The notes below the pieces were generated by a model. It was not told the origin of the DNA. It ran no database searches and worked only from the letters and a program-made list of their open reading frames with translations. This document shows, piece after piece, positions 36,169 through 44,207 of a DNA stretch of 54,364 nucleotides (position 1 is its first letter; every line of letters begins with the position of its first letter). The stretch is taken from NCBI GenBank assembly GCA_019239825.1, contig JAFAZK010000332.1, forward strand, positions 1 through 54,364, given 5' to 3'. The position numbers and the translations under genes are program-made. The stretch is from Verrucomicrobiota bacterium (GTDB taxonomy: Bacteria > Verrucomicrobiota > Verrucomicrobiia > Chthoniobacterales > JAFAMB01).

Positions 36169-36713
36169 GTGATTGGTGAGAGGTGGGGGGAAAGAGGAAG
36201 TGATCAGTAACCAGTATGTCAGTAATCAGTGATGAGTAAATGGGTGAGGCTTAGGGAACAGACTGAATCACTGGTTCTGGGGCCAGTGCCGGGAACTGAG
36301 CTTGGGGGGCGTCAAGTTGACAGTCGACTTTCGTTTGATTTTCGTTGTGATAAAGAAATGAAACCGAATCCTTACGGTTTCAACCTGAATTTTGACGTAT
36401 TTTTTGGTATCCAATTTGGTGGGGCGAGGCTCCCGAAAGACCTAACCCCAATACCGAAGCCGCTGCTCCTGACCCTGCCGGGCAGCGTTATCGTCGAATG
36501 AAATGTGCCGAGCCGCGACCTATCGCTCGACCACGCCCTGGTGCGTCGCACGGCTTAACGCTGTGGGCGCAACGGTAGATACAGCTCGGCGCGGTCTCAG
36601 GCCTGATCAATCGGCTCTTCGTTCAATACGTTCGGCCCTGCTGAATGTCCGCGGCAATTCGGGAGCCTCGCCCCACCAAATGCGCTCCCCTCACCGCTCA
36701 CTTCTCACACTTC
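36169..36713. repeat. Family C arms (C5) enclosing family A copy A6
   Basis: Left C arm 36169-36188 (GTGATTGGTGAGAGGTGG) starts 11 bp before the iolD ATG; right C arm about 36690-36710 (CTCACCGCTCACTTCTCAC) contains the stop of the UPF0173 gene. A6 (36418-36677) has ends GGGCGAGGCTCCCGAA and TTCGGGAGCCTCGCCC and inner GCCGAGCCGCG near 36510. Between the left arm and A6 are CAGTAACCAGTATGTCAGTAATCAGTG-type words (about 36205-36232) and a palindrome listed separately. No gene lies in 36159-36704. Confidence 0.82.
36359..36382. promoter_or_regulatory. 8-8-8 inverted repeat upstream of iolD, operator candidate
   Basis: TGAAACCG and CGGTTTCA are perfect reverse complements separated by 8 bp (AATCCTTA), about 200 bp before the iolD ATG and just outside repeat A6. 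Centre spacing of 16 bp suits a dimeric regulator. A shorter palindrome, GTCAAGTTGAC, lies at 36311-36321. The regulator is not in the window. Confidence 0.4.
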
Positions 36714-37388
36714 CAGGCTTTCGCCGGGTTGCAGGATCGCAACCTTCGCTTTGCCTTCGGCTAGACGGGCAAATTCTTTCGGGTCACCAAATAATGGCGG
36801 CCACGTCCCGTAGTGGATCGGCACCACAAACTTTGGATGAAGGAATTCGACGGCTTTGGCAGCGTCTTTTGGTCCCATGACGAAATGTTCGCCGATCGGT
36901 AGAAACGCGAGATCGATATCCACATCCTCCCCGATCAATTTCATGTCTGAAAAGAGAGAGGTATCACCGGCATGAAAGATGGTTTTGCCCTCTACCTGGA
37001 TAATTGCGCCAGCGGGCTCACCCAGATAGATCGGGCGACCGTTTTCGTCCGGGAACGATGAACTATGGATCGCCTGCGTGAATTTGACGGCGCCGAACGG
37101 ATATTTGCACCAGCCGCCGTGATTTTGGGGCGAGGCTTTTGCGCCTTGAGAGCCCAGCCAGGATGCCAACTCAAAGGTCGAAATGATCGTGGCGCCGGTG
37201 CGTTTGGCGATGGGCAACGCATCTGCAATATGGTCACTGTGCCCGTGGGTGAGCACGATAAAATCCGGTTCCAAATCATCTGCCTTAGCAGACGCCTTAG
37301 GGTTCCCCGTCAAGAACGGATCGATCACAATCTTCGTTTTGCTGGTCTCGAGGTAAACTGTCGCGTGGCCTAGGAAGGTCGCTTTCAT
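36705..37388 (-). CDS. UPF0173 metal-dependent hydrolase (metallo-beta-lactamase fold)
   Basis: A 227-residue hydrolase. The metal-binding motif is THGHSDHIADA (about 57-67), with further ligands in HAGDTSLFSDMK (about 145-156) and VVPIHYGTWPP near residue 200; TFLGHATVYLE at the start is typical of UPF0173/YtkL. The biological substrate is unknown. The longest frame adds 24 residues (FFAAILTALTFAPLRLCVRF), but these translate family F repeat DNA, so ATG 37388 is the start. The stop TGA lies within a family C word. Confidence 0.9.
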   Translation of the reverse strand: MKATFLGHATVYLETSKTKIVIDPFLTGNPKASAKADDLEPDFIVLTHGHSDHIADALPIAKRTGATIISTFELASWLGSQGAKASPQNHGGWCKYPFGAVKFTQAIHSSSFPDENGRPIYLGEPAGAIIQVEGKTIFHAGDTSLFSDMKLIGEDVDIDLAFLPIGEHFVMGPKDAAKAVEFLHPKFVVPIHYGTWPPLFGDPKEFARLAEGKAKVAILQPGESLEV

Positions 37389-37397
37389 AAGCCAAAA

Positions 37398-37636
37398 TCT
37401 CACGCAAAGACGCAAAGGCGCAAAGGTTAAGGCAGTAAGAATAGCCGCAAAAAAGCACAAGGCAGCGTAGCCCCAACCACAGTCAGACCTGGAATTCCTC
37501 GCGGAATTGATGGATGTGCAACCTCAGTTGCACAAAAAACGCAAAAAGTTAAAGGAATCAAACGCGACGTATCGGGATTGTCGGCTCTAGCCTCGCTTCT
37601 GCCTTAACCTTTGCGCCTTTGCGTCTTTGCGTGAGA
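37398..37636. repeat. Family F word-repeat element, copy F1
   Basis: A 239-bp element bounded by perfect 38-bp inverted repeats, 37398-37435 and 37599-37636. Each arm is built of ACGCAAAG / GCGCAAAG words (for example ACGCAAAGACGCAAAGGCGC). A small hairpin GTGCAACCTCAGTTGCAC is inside near 37516-37533. It fills the space between the UPF0173 and O-methyltransferase genes. Confidence 0.92.
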
Positions 37637-37659
37637 CTTTATGTTCGAAAGTTCGGCCG

Positions 37660-38337
37660 CTACCCATTCACAATTGCAATCGCGAAGCCGTCGTATCCTT
37701 TGCTGCCCACTGTCTGAATGGCAGTCGCGGAAACCCCTTTTTCCTTTGCAAGCAGCTCGAAGAAACGACGCATGCCGGCGACATTCGCGTCTTTACTCTT
37801 GGCATCGGCGATCGCTCCTTTACGGATCACGTTATCGGTAATGATGAGCGTGCCAGGGCGAGACAATTTCAGCGCCCAAACGAAGTAATCGGCGGTGTTA
37901 ACCTTATCCGCGTCGATAAAGACGAGATCAAAGGGTGCGATCCCTTCTGTGGCCAATACGGGTAACAGATCCAATCCGCGGCCAACCCGCAGCTCAACTC
38001 GGTCGCTAAGGCCTGCCCGTTGAAGGTTATCGGTCGCTACCTCCGCGTGTTCCGGGTTCGCCTCTATGGTAATCAAGCGACCGTCCTTAGGTAAAGCTCG
38101 AGCCAACCAAATCGTGCTATAAGCGCCAAGAGTGCCGAGCTCCAAGATCTTGCGCGCGCCGATCAGGCGAGCAAACAGCCACAAAAGCTTTCCTTGAGTC
38201 GGCGTTACACTAATGGCCGGGAGCCCGGCTGCATCGCTGTCTTCAAGTGCCTCATCCAGGACCGGGTCGGAAGGGATCAACAAATCGGTCAGATATTCGT
38301 CCACGGCAGTCCATCGATCTTGATAGTCTTCGTTCAT
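37660..38337 (-). CDS. Class I O-methyltransferase (COMT/CCoAOMT-like)
   Basis: A 225-residue SAM-dependent O-methyltransferase of the Methyltransf_3 family. It has ISVTPTQGKLLWLFARL before motif I KILELGTLGAYSTIWLA (about 63-79), ITIEANPEHAEVA for the SAM acidic residue, DLVFIDADKVNTADYF with metal-binding Asp residues (about 137-152), and ITDNVIRKGA. Bacterial relatives act on catechol-like or unknown small molecules. It stands alone between F1 and a repeat-containing gap. Length is normal. Confidence 0.92.
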   Translation of the reverse strand: MNEDYQDRWTAVDEYLTDLLIPSDPVLDEALEDSDAAGLPAISVTPTQGKLLWLFARLIGARKILELGTLGAYSTIWLARALPKDGRLITIEANPEHAEVATDNLQRAGLSDRVELRVGRGLDLLPVLATEGIAPFDLVFIDADKVNTADYFVWALKLSRPGTLIITDNVIRKGAIADAKSKDANVAGMRRFFELLAKEKGVSATAIQTVGSKGYDGFAIAIVNG

Positions 38338-38576
38338 TTTGCGAGTTCCAGCGATTTGGTCTGAAAGGATACTAAAGTCGCGCGGGCAGCAAATCGAGGA
38401 GGAGTTAGGAGGAGATCACAATTATGGAAGGATCACAAAGGCCGCAGAGACAGAAGGTCTTTTACAGAAGGAAACGAAGGTAACGAAGGGTAAGATCTCA
38501 ATTCCTGTCTGGGGGTCTATGTTCGTATTGTGCGAGTCGGATTGAGCTACAGGCTCTTAGCATCCCTTCCGCTCGC
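38338..38576. other. Intergenic region with single word-repeat arm
   Basis: No gene is seen. A run of AAGGAAACGAAGGTAACGAAGG-type words lies near 38464-38488, similar in style to other word arms, without a recognisable partner. The rest has no assignable signal. Confidence 0.4.
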
Positions 38577-38786
38577 CTAAACGCCGATAACCGGGATGGA
38601 TCGCCGGCCTGAGTCTCTGCTGTTCGGCAACCTGGCCAAAAGCTTTTCCAGCATTTCTCGTTCGCCGGAATTCAGGCAGGCACAAAGCTCCGCTTCGTGT
38701 TGTTTGGCAACGCGGCCGACTGCTTGGAGCGCATTCTTATCGGTGGCGGTTAGGTTCAAAAGAGAGACTCGCCGGCAGCGTCCCAC
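38577..38786 (-). pseudogene. MarR-family regulator remnant (C-terminal part only)
   Basis: Sixty-nine codons remain. Residues 6-55 (RRVSLLNLTATDKNALQAVG then EAELCACLNSGEREMLEKLL) match the wing-to-C-terminal dimerisation helices of MarR regulators, but the winged-helix N-terminus is absent. The frame begins at GTG, sharing one base with the TAG stop of the SNF2 gene, so it could still be translated by coupling. The last 15 residues (SRDSGRRSIPVIG) look unrelated. I read it as a truncated gene; a real small protein is the alternative. Confidence 0.5.
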
Positions 38787-41700
38787 TATTCTTCGAGCAA
38801 ACTCGCAATTTCTTCGATGGAAAGGCCGGTCATCAGCGGTTCTTCGCTCTCGACCGTGGCGTCGATGATCTCGCGCTTCTTTTTTTGGAGATCCAAGATC
38901 TTTTCCTCCACGGTGCCGCGGGTGATCAGTTTGTAGGAAGTCACAACCTGGGTCTGTCCGATCCGGTGGGCTCGGTCGGTGGCTTGATCTTCAACAGCGG
39001 GGTTCCACCAGGGATCCACGTGCAGGACGGTGTCGGCAGCCGACAGGTTCAGCCCGGTGCCGCCAGCTTTCAGGCTGATCAAGAAGACCGGTATTTCGGA
39101 CCCGGATTGAAACTGGTCAACTACGCCGGCCCGATCCTTGGTTTCGCCATCGAGATAGCAATAATTGATTTCTTCGTTCTTAAGTTCCTCCTCGATCAAG
39201 CGGAGCATGGTGACAAACTGGCTAAACACCAATATCCGGTGACCACCGTCCATCGCCTCTTCGATAAGCTCCATCAATAGATCCAGCTTTCCAGAACGGT
39301 TTTCCGGCGTCTCGCCCAATAACCGGAGATCGCCGCAAGCCTGACGCAAACGGAGTAATACCGTCAACATGGCAACCCGAGCAGCGCCGCTCTTCTTTTC
39401 GCTAGCCAGGGTCTCGACTTTTTGACGGCCCTCGCGCTGCAGTTTGGCGTAAAGCTCTCGTTGTTCGGCCGTCAGATCGCAAAAGGCGATTTGCTCAATC
39501 TTTTCCGGCAGATCACGCGCCACTTCTTTCTTGAGCCGGCGCAACATCACCGGCCGGAGCCGTTTGGCCAATCGTTCCCGCTCCGGCTGCGAGCCACGGT
39601 TAATCGGTAGCTCATATCGTTCTCTGAATTCATCCCGATCCCCCAGATAACCGGGTAACGCGAAGTTCATGATCGACCAAAGATCGCGCACCGAATTCTC
39701 CACCGGCGTTCCGGTCAGGACGAATCGGTGATCCGCGCGAAGCGCCATGGCTGCCTGAGCGTTTTGCGTGTCTGGATTTTTAATGTGCGTCGCCTCATCC
39801 AAAATCACAGCGCCAAAATGAAATTCACGGTACAGGATAGAATCTCTCCGCAGCAATGGATAGCTGGTCAGCACGAGATTATGCCGAGACAATTCCTCGA
39901 ATCGGGCGTGCCGGTCAGCGCCCTCTAACGTAAGCAGTTTCAACTCAGGAACGAATCGAGCTGCTTCCCGTCGCCAGTTAAACAGCAATGAAGCCGGACA
40001 AACAATCAACGAAGTACCGGCCACCGATCTGAGAAAGGCCAACGTTTGCACGGTTTTTCCCAACCCCATTTCGTCCGCCAAAATCCCGCCCAGGCGGTTC
40101 TCAGCGAGAAAATGCAGCCAGTACACGCCTTCTTTCTGGTAAGGGCGAAGCACGGTCTCGAGCGACCCTAAAGGCAGCGCTTGTAGCGGCTTTAACTGTT
40201 GCTGCGAGTCGGTCCATTGCCGCCATTCGGTGGTCGCCCCAATCGTAGCGCCAAGATCCCGAGCTGCGCCGTCGATGAACCCTGCTTGCGCCCGGGATAT
40301 CCGATACCGCCCCGGTTGAAGCTGAGTCGGATAACAGTCCTGGATGATATCGCGGAACTCCTCCAGCTTGGCCGGATCAAATACCGCCAGCGTACCATCG
40401 CGGAGTTTGGTAAATCCTTGCCCAACCTGCAGCAGCCGTTGGATATCGCTGCCGGAAAAGCGATCACCGCGTTCCGACTCCAGACTGTATGAGAGTTCAA
40501 ACCAATCTTCGCCGGAACCGACTACGTCCAGTTTCGGAGTAATCCGTTCCAAACGCTGGGTCACATTTTGGAAACGCGAACCGATCGAGACTTTCCATTT
40601 CTTTTGCAACTCAGGAAGGACTACCGCGAAAAAGCGCAGGATCTGGTTTTGTCCCTGTAATACAAAATCACCTATGGCGCTGGGCCCTTGAAAACCGGCC
40701 TCGCGCAAGACACCGGCGGTATTCTGTTCGAACCCATTATTTCGAGAATAGGTTTTCGAACCGACCTCATAAACAAAAGTCTCGGTGGCCGGTGTCGCTC
40801 CGAAAGTCACCATGCGTTTGCCGTAGAGGAACTGAAGTTTGGCCGTCAGATGATTGAGCGAACCTTCGAAGGTGCCGAAGATCTCGGGCGTGCCTGGCTC
40901 GGAAGGCTTAAAACCGACGTGGCCTTCGACTTCAAAAAAGGCAGCCAAGGACGGGAGTTCTCTGAGGACAAAACCTTCGCTCTGATCCGCTGCCAGGATA
41001 ACCGGCTGCAGAAGCAGCGGGAAATAAGCAGTCGGTAGTCCTCGAGCCAAAGGTTGAAACTGATTCTCCGCCCATTGCCATGCACTGTTTGTGCCTAGCA
41101 AAAGAGTACGAGTCGCCCCGGTTGACCGTGCCTCGCTACCTGGGCCGATTTCGACGCTCAGCTTCAGGCGGCGATCCGGCAGTTCCTCGACTCTTAACCG
41201 AGGCTTAATTCCATCGGACTTGACCGCTACCGGGGTGGTTCGCCCAATAGTGATCCTAGGGTGTTGAACCAGGAGGGCTAAGCCTTCCAGAAATTGGTCC
41301 CGCGAAAGCGTCAGCATCCCCGGAAGCCGTCCATCAGTATAGGTCCTTAAGCCTTCCAAGACGCGGAGATCGATCTCAGAACAGGAAAAGGAAAGGTCCG
41401 ACGAAAGTGCGCTTGCCAACACTCTTTTTCCACCCGTTTCAACTTCGCATCCGATCATTACCTGGTTCCGGTCCCAGCTATTGAGGAAAGTGGGCGGAAG
41501 GATGAAATTGGCTTCAATCCGGTTTTCTGTTCCATCCAACTTTAGAACTGGCTTGAGTTGGCGCGGTGGAGCGGGCGTTTGAGCCGGTGGTATCGCGGCC
41601 GGTTTGGGCCGGATGAAAGCGAGCCCTACAGCCAACGAGTGCGCACAGATTGTCCCCCACTCTCGCGACTCGCGACAGGAACAGAGGTTTTCGACATCAC

Positions 41701-41887
41701 TCTTGGTGCGAATCTTCATTCCCGCCCGATACTCAGTCGTTCCCTCACGCACCAGGCCGCGAAGCACGGGCGAGCTGTAGGCTGCGCTGACCACTCTGCC
41801 CATCTCGACCAGCGCCCGAGCATGTTTCATCGCTTGCCACCCACCGGTATCCATCAAGAAACGCTCGGTGATTTCGATCCGATCCAT
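38786..41887 (-). CDS. SWIM-domain SNF2-family helicase
   Basis: A 1033-residue nucleic-acid-dependent ATPase. An N-terminal SWIM zinc finger is visible (CSCRESREWGTICAH, about residues 68-82). The central 450 residues lack named domains. The SNF2 core occupies the C-terminal half: motif I GGILADEMGLGKTVQTL, DEATHIKN in place of DEAH, LTGTPVENSVRDLWSIMNF, LDGETKDRAGVVDQF, and AGGTGLNLSAADTVLHVDPWWNP with RAHRIGQTQ. Such proteins remodel protein-DNA complexes and assist transcription or repair (RapA/HepA-like). The gene is flanked by repeat H and a MarR remnant. Confidence 0.95.
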   Translation of the reverse strand: MDRIEITERFLMDTGGWQAMKHARALVEMGRVVSAAYSSPVLRGLVREGTTEYRAGMKIRTKSDVENLCSCRESREWGTICAHSLAVGLAFIRPKPAAIPPAQTPAPPRQLKPVLKLDGTENRIEANFILPPTFLNSWDRNQVMIGCEVETGGKRVLASALSSDLSFSCSEIDLRVLEGLRTYTDGRLPGMLTLSRDQFLEGLALLVQHPRITIGRTTPVAVKSDGIKPRLRVEELPDRRLKLSVEIGPGSEARSTGATRTLLLGTNSAWQWAENQFQPLARGLPTAYFPLLLQPVILAADQSEGFVLRELPSLAAFFEVEGHVGFKPSEPGTPEIFGTFEGSLNHLTAKLQFLYGKRMVTFGATPATETFVYEVGSKTYSRNNGFEQNTAGVLREAGFQGPSAIGDFVLQGQNQILRFFAVVLPELQKKWKVSIGSRFQNVTQRLERITPKLDVVGSGEDWFELSYSLESERGDRFSGSDIQRLLQVGQGFTKLRDGTLAVFDPAKLEEFRDIIQDCYPTQLQPGRYRISRAQAGFIDGAARDLGATIGATTEWRQWTDSQQQLKPLQALPLGSLETVLRPYQKEGVYWLHFLAENRLGGILADEMGLGKTVQTLAFLRSVAGTSLIVCPASLLFNWRREAARFVPELKLLTLEGADRHARFEELSRHNLVLTSYPLLRRDSILYREFHFGAVILDEATHIKNPDTQNAQAAMALRADHRFVLTGTPVENSVRDLWSIMNFALPGYLGDRDEFRERYELPINRGSQPERERLAKRLRPVMLRRLKKEVARDLPEKIEQIAFCDLTAEQRELYAKLQREGRQKVETLASEKKSGAARVAMLTVLLRLRQACGDLRLLGETPENRSGKLDLLMELIEEAMDGGHRILVFSQFVTMLRLIEEELKNEEINYCYLDGETKDRAGVVDQFQSGSEIPVFLISLKAGGTGLNLSAADTVLHVDPWWNPAVEDQATDRAHRIGQTQVVTSYKLITRGTVEEKILDLQKKKREIIDATVESEEPLMTGLSIEEIASLLEE

Positions 41888-41892
41888 ACTTA

Positions 41893-42053
41893 CAGGAGTT
41901 CAGGAGTCCAAGGAGTTCAAGGAGTTCAGGAGTTCGATCATCTTTACGAGGGCACAACCAGAGTATTGAATTTGCGTTTTGATCCCTCGCCTGTCCGTTT
42001 TCGCTTGAAATTTTAATCAGCGTCCCCGCACCGCCCTGAACTCCTGAACTCCT
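41893..42053. repeat. Family H word-repeat element
   Basis: The left arm consists of AGGAGTTCA words: about five in 41893-41937, such as CAGGAGTTCAGGAGTCCAAG. The right arm CCTGAACTCCTGAACTCCT (42035-42053) is the inverse. About 96 bp separate them. It fills the divergent space between SNF2 and parA. Confidence 0.85.
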
Positions 42054-42108
42054 TTCTTTAAGATTCTCCTTTGCTTGTGCCCTACCTGGAATCAAACTAG
42101 CTGTTCGA

Positions 42109-42912
42109 ATGAAGCTCTTCGCGATTGCCAATCAGAAAGGCGGTGTGGGTAAGACGACCACGGCGGTGAACCTTTCGGCCTGCTTAGCTGAGAAAGGCAA
42201 ACGCGTATTGCTCATCGACCTCGATCCCCAGGCCAATGCGACCAGTGCGATTGGCTTCGAGACCGGCTCAGGCAACAGCATTTACCCTGCGCTCATCGGT
42301 TACGCCAAGGTTGAAGACAAGATCGCGGTCACCCGGTACAAAGGGTTATCTCTGGTGCCAGGGGATCTCGATTTGGCGGGAGCCGAAGTCGAGGTTGCTC
42401 GTCTGGAGGACCATCTTACCCGGCTAAGAACGGCGACTCGGTCGATGCTGGCTCAAAAGGCTTTCGACTACGCCTTCTTGGATTGTCCTCCATCGCTGGG
42501 CATCCTGATGACCAATGCCTTAGCGGCTGCCGACCAACTGATCATTCCTCTGCAGTGCGAGTATTTTGCCCTGGAAGGTCTTTCCAAGATTGTTCACGTC
42601 ATCGACCAGATCCGCGCGGTGAATCCCACGCTTACGATTGCTGGGATCGTCATGACCATGTTCGACGGTCGGACGAATCTGAGTCAACAAGTGGTCGATG
42701 AGGTGCGCAACCACTTCAAAAAACTCGTTTATCAAACGATCATCCCGCGTTCCGTTCGCTTGGGTGAAGCACCGAGCTTCGGCAAACCGATCATCGAATA
42801 TGATTCGAATGGAATCGGCGCCACCGCCTACCGAGCTCTAACGGTAGAGTTCCTAAACCGCGAACTCGGGCACGAAAGGTTTGCTGATACGTCAGGGATA
42901 GCAGCGATTTAA
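42109..42912 (+). CDS. ParA/Soj-family partition ATPase, no adjacent ParB
   Basis: A 267-residue P-loop ATPase: deviant Walker A NQKGGVGKTTTAVNL (about 8-22), LLIDLDPQANATSA (about 35-48), DYAFLDCPPSLGILMTNAL Walker B region, and TMFDGRTNLSQQVVDEVR with YQTIIPRSVRLGEAPSFGKP. These match chromosomal Soj-type ParA very well. parB normally follows directly; here the stop codon is followed at once by repeats E2/D1 and then an unrelated gene, so ParB must be elsewhere or the protein serves another positioning job. The gidA/gidB genes are also absent. Confidence 0.92.
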   Translation: MKLFAIANQKGGVGKTTTAVNLSACLAEKGKRVLLIDLDPQANATSAIGFETGSGNSIYPALIGYAKVEDKIAVTRYKGLSLVPGDLDLAGAEVEVARLEDHLTRLRTATRSMLAQKAFDYAFLDCPPSLGILMTNALAAADQLIIPLQCEYFALEGLSKIVHVIDQIRAVNPTLTIAGIVMTMFDGRTNLSQQVVDEVRNHFKKLVYQTIIPRSVRLGEAPSFGKPIIEYDSNGIGATAYRALTVEFLNRELGHERFADTSGIAAI

Positions 42913-43287
42913 ACCACGAACGCACGCGAATTGGGCCGCGAATGGACGCGAAAGAAGACATGCAACCCCATTTTAGGCGGGTAAGGACGCGAAATTCGGC
43001 ATCACACAAATCGGAGGGGCGTTGCATTCCGCGTTTTAGCTAAGACGGGTGTCGACGCCTGGAATCGCATTTAGCTGACACATTCGAAGAGACGCGACGC
43101 CCCGAAACCCTGGCCACGTCGGCGGTTCGAGGTTGAACTTCCACTCACTCTACCCGTTTCAGCACAGCACGACTACAACGACGCAATTTCCCCGGGCGTC
43201 GCATCTTAACATCCGCCCGGGATAAAACGCGGAATGCGACGCCCCTCCGATTAGGGTGAGGGCTGAGCTTCGTGTGCGTTCGCGGTT
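42913..43287. repeat. Family E arms (E2) enclosing family D element D1
   Basis: Left E words CCACGAACGCACGCGAATT and GCCGCGAATGGACGCGAA (42913-42951) begin right after the parA stop; right E words TTCGTGTGCGTTCGCGGTT (43269-43287) are their inverse. Inside is D1, 43011-43250: terminal repeats TCGGAGGGGCGTTGCATTCC and its reverse complement with one mismatch. The left unit (43011-43104) closes with GCGACGCCCC; the right unit (about 43190-43250) opens with GGGCGTCGC. No coding frame is evident. Confidence 0.88.
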
Positions 43288-43305
43288 GTAATTTGCGAAA
43301 AAAAG

Positions 43306-43340
43306 TTTGCCCTACTAAATAAGTAGGGTATTATGCCGCT
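43306..43340 (+). promoter_or_regulatory. Leaderless-type promoter with Rrf2/IscR-like palindrome
   Basis: TTTGCC (43306-43311) and TATTAT (43329-43334) are spaced by 17 bp, predicting transcription start at or next to the ATG at 43341. The spacer is almost filled by the perfect inverted repeat CCCTACT-AAATA-AGTAGGG (43310-43328), immediately followed by TAT. The palindrome with an AT-rich centre resembles operators of Rrf2-family (IscR/NsrR-like) regulators; that link is inference. Confidence 0.55.
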
Positions 43341-43844
43341 ATGAAAGCGCTCCCCCACGATGCTTCGACGGTGCTCGCCGTCCAAGGCCGGAACAACGCC
43401 TTTCGGTTGACCATTGCCGGGCTCGTTAGCCGGACCCAACAATTCAGCCTGCAAGACCTCCATTTCAATTTCAACGAACGATCTTTTGACAGCGGCCAAG
43501 CGGATCGTTTCTCGGCGGAGCAAAAATCGTGGGTGGGTTGTTCGCTTAATGATCTCATCGAGTTTGTCGGAATATCTGGTCAAGCCCATTATATCGAGTT
43601 CATCGGTTCGGGGCCTGCTACTGGAGTTTTTTCGATTCCGATTGGAGAGCTTCAAAGCCAAGAGATCGGGTTGGTTTGGGAACGGAACGGGCAATTTCTT
43701 TCGACCGAAGAAGGTGGACCTTTGTTAGTGCTAGTTCCTGGCTTGGAGGGGTATCAACCCTTGCCGGGCGTATCTCGGATCAATCTGGTGATAGTTCCTT
43801 GCACAGCGAATCGAACGGATTTCGGTCCGGCGTTAGCAGCATAG
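43341..43844 (+). CDS. Sulfite-oxidase-fold (molybdopterin-binding-like) protein
   Basis: A 167-residue cytoplasmic protein. The pattern QFSLQDLHF, then WVGCSLNDLIEFVGI (about 71-85), IPIGELQSQEIGLVWERNG (about 107-125) and GGPLLVLVPG (about 133-142) matches the shape of PF00174 oxidoreductase molybdopterin-binding domains, although shorter than the usual core and without an obvious conserved catalytic cysteine; WVGCSL has a Cys at a different place. It might bind Moco or be a degenerate relative. An Rrf2-like palindrome sits in its promoter. No partner redox subunit is adjacent. Confidence 0.55.
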   Translation: MKALPHDASTVLAVQGRNNAFRLTIAGLVSRTQQFSLQDLHFNFNERSFDSGQADRFSAEQKSWVGCSLNDLIEFVGISGQAHYIEFIGSGPATGVFSIPIGELQSQEIGLVWERNGQFLSTEEGGPLLVLVPGLEGYQPLPGVSRINLVIVPCTANRTDFGPALAA

Positions 43845-43857
43845 CGGTTGGGGGTAC

Positions 43858-43891
43858 CCTGGAGCGGTCTTGAGAGCGAGGCCGCTCCAGG
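43858..43891. terminator. 10-bp stem hairpin after the molybdopterin-fold gene
   Basis: CCTGGAGCGG (43858-43867) and CCGCTCCAGG (43882-43891) are exact reverse complements around a 14-nt loop, 13 bp beyond the stop. No T-run follows. The loop plus right stem contains GAGCGAGGCCGCTC, also present at 50245-50258, so it could be a small repeat rather than a terminator. Confidence 0.4.
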
Positions 43892-43906
43892 TAAAGGGTA
43901 GACGGA

Positions 43907-44135
43907 AAAACCTCACGCAAAGACGCAAAGGCGCAAAGGTTAAGACAGAGAGGAAGACAGCGGCAAACCGGGTGGCGAGGGTTCGATATCGTAATTCTGA
44001 ACCTTGGCATCTGACGTGCCCTTTGCCTGCTGCAAGTACAGTTCTGGAATCGCAAAGGCTACTGATCCGATCTTTGATGGCTATCTTGTTCTTTCTGTTT
44101 CGACCTTTGCGCGTTTGCGTCTTTGCGTGAGATTT
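43907..44135. repeat. Family F word-repeat element, copy F2
   Basis: Left arm CTCACGCAAAGACGCAAAGG and onward (43912-43945) and right arm ACCTTTGCGCGTTTGCGTCT and onward (44103-44133) are inverse with one mismatch over about 29 bp. The interior differs from that of F1. It occupies most of the gap to the next gene at 44208. Confidence 0.85.
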
Positions 44136-44207
44136 TCCTTTCTTTGGTTTTCGCGGCTATCCCTCTTGCATTGCAACTCTGCTAGCTCCTGTTAATCTGC
44201 ACCGCAT

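Noticed and set aside
37389..37460. Hydrophobic N-terminal extension of the UPF0173 protein
   Set aside because: The 24 residues are a translation of family F word repeats; the conserved family start is at 37388.
43120..43150. tRNA-like GGTTCGAGGTTGAAC sequence inside element D1
   Set aside because: No acceptor, anticodon or D-arm could be fitted around it; it is part of the D1 spacer.
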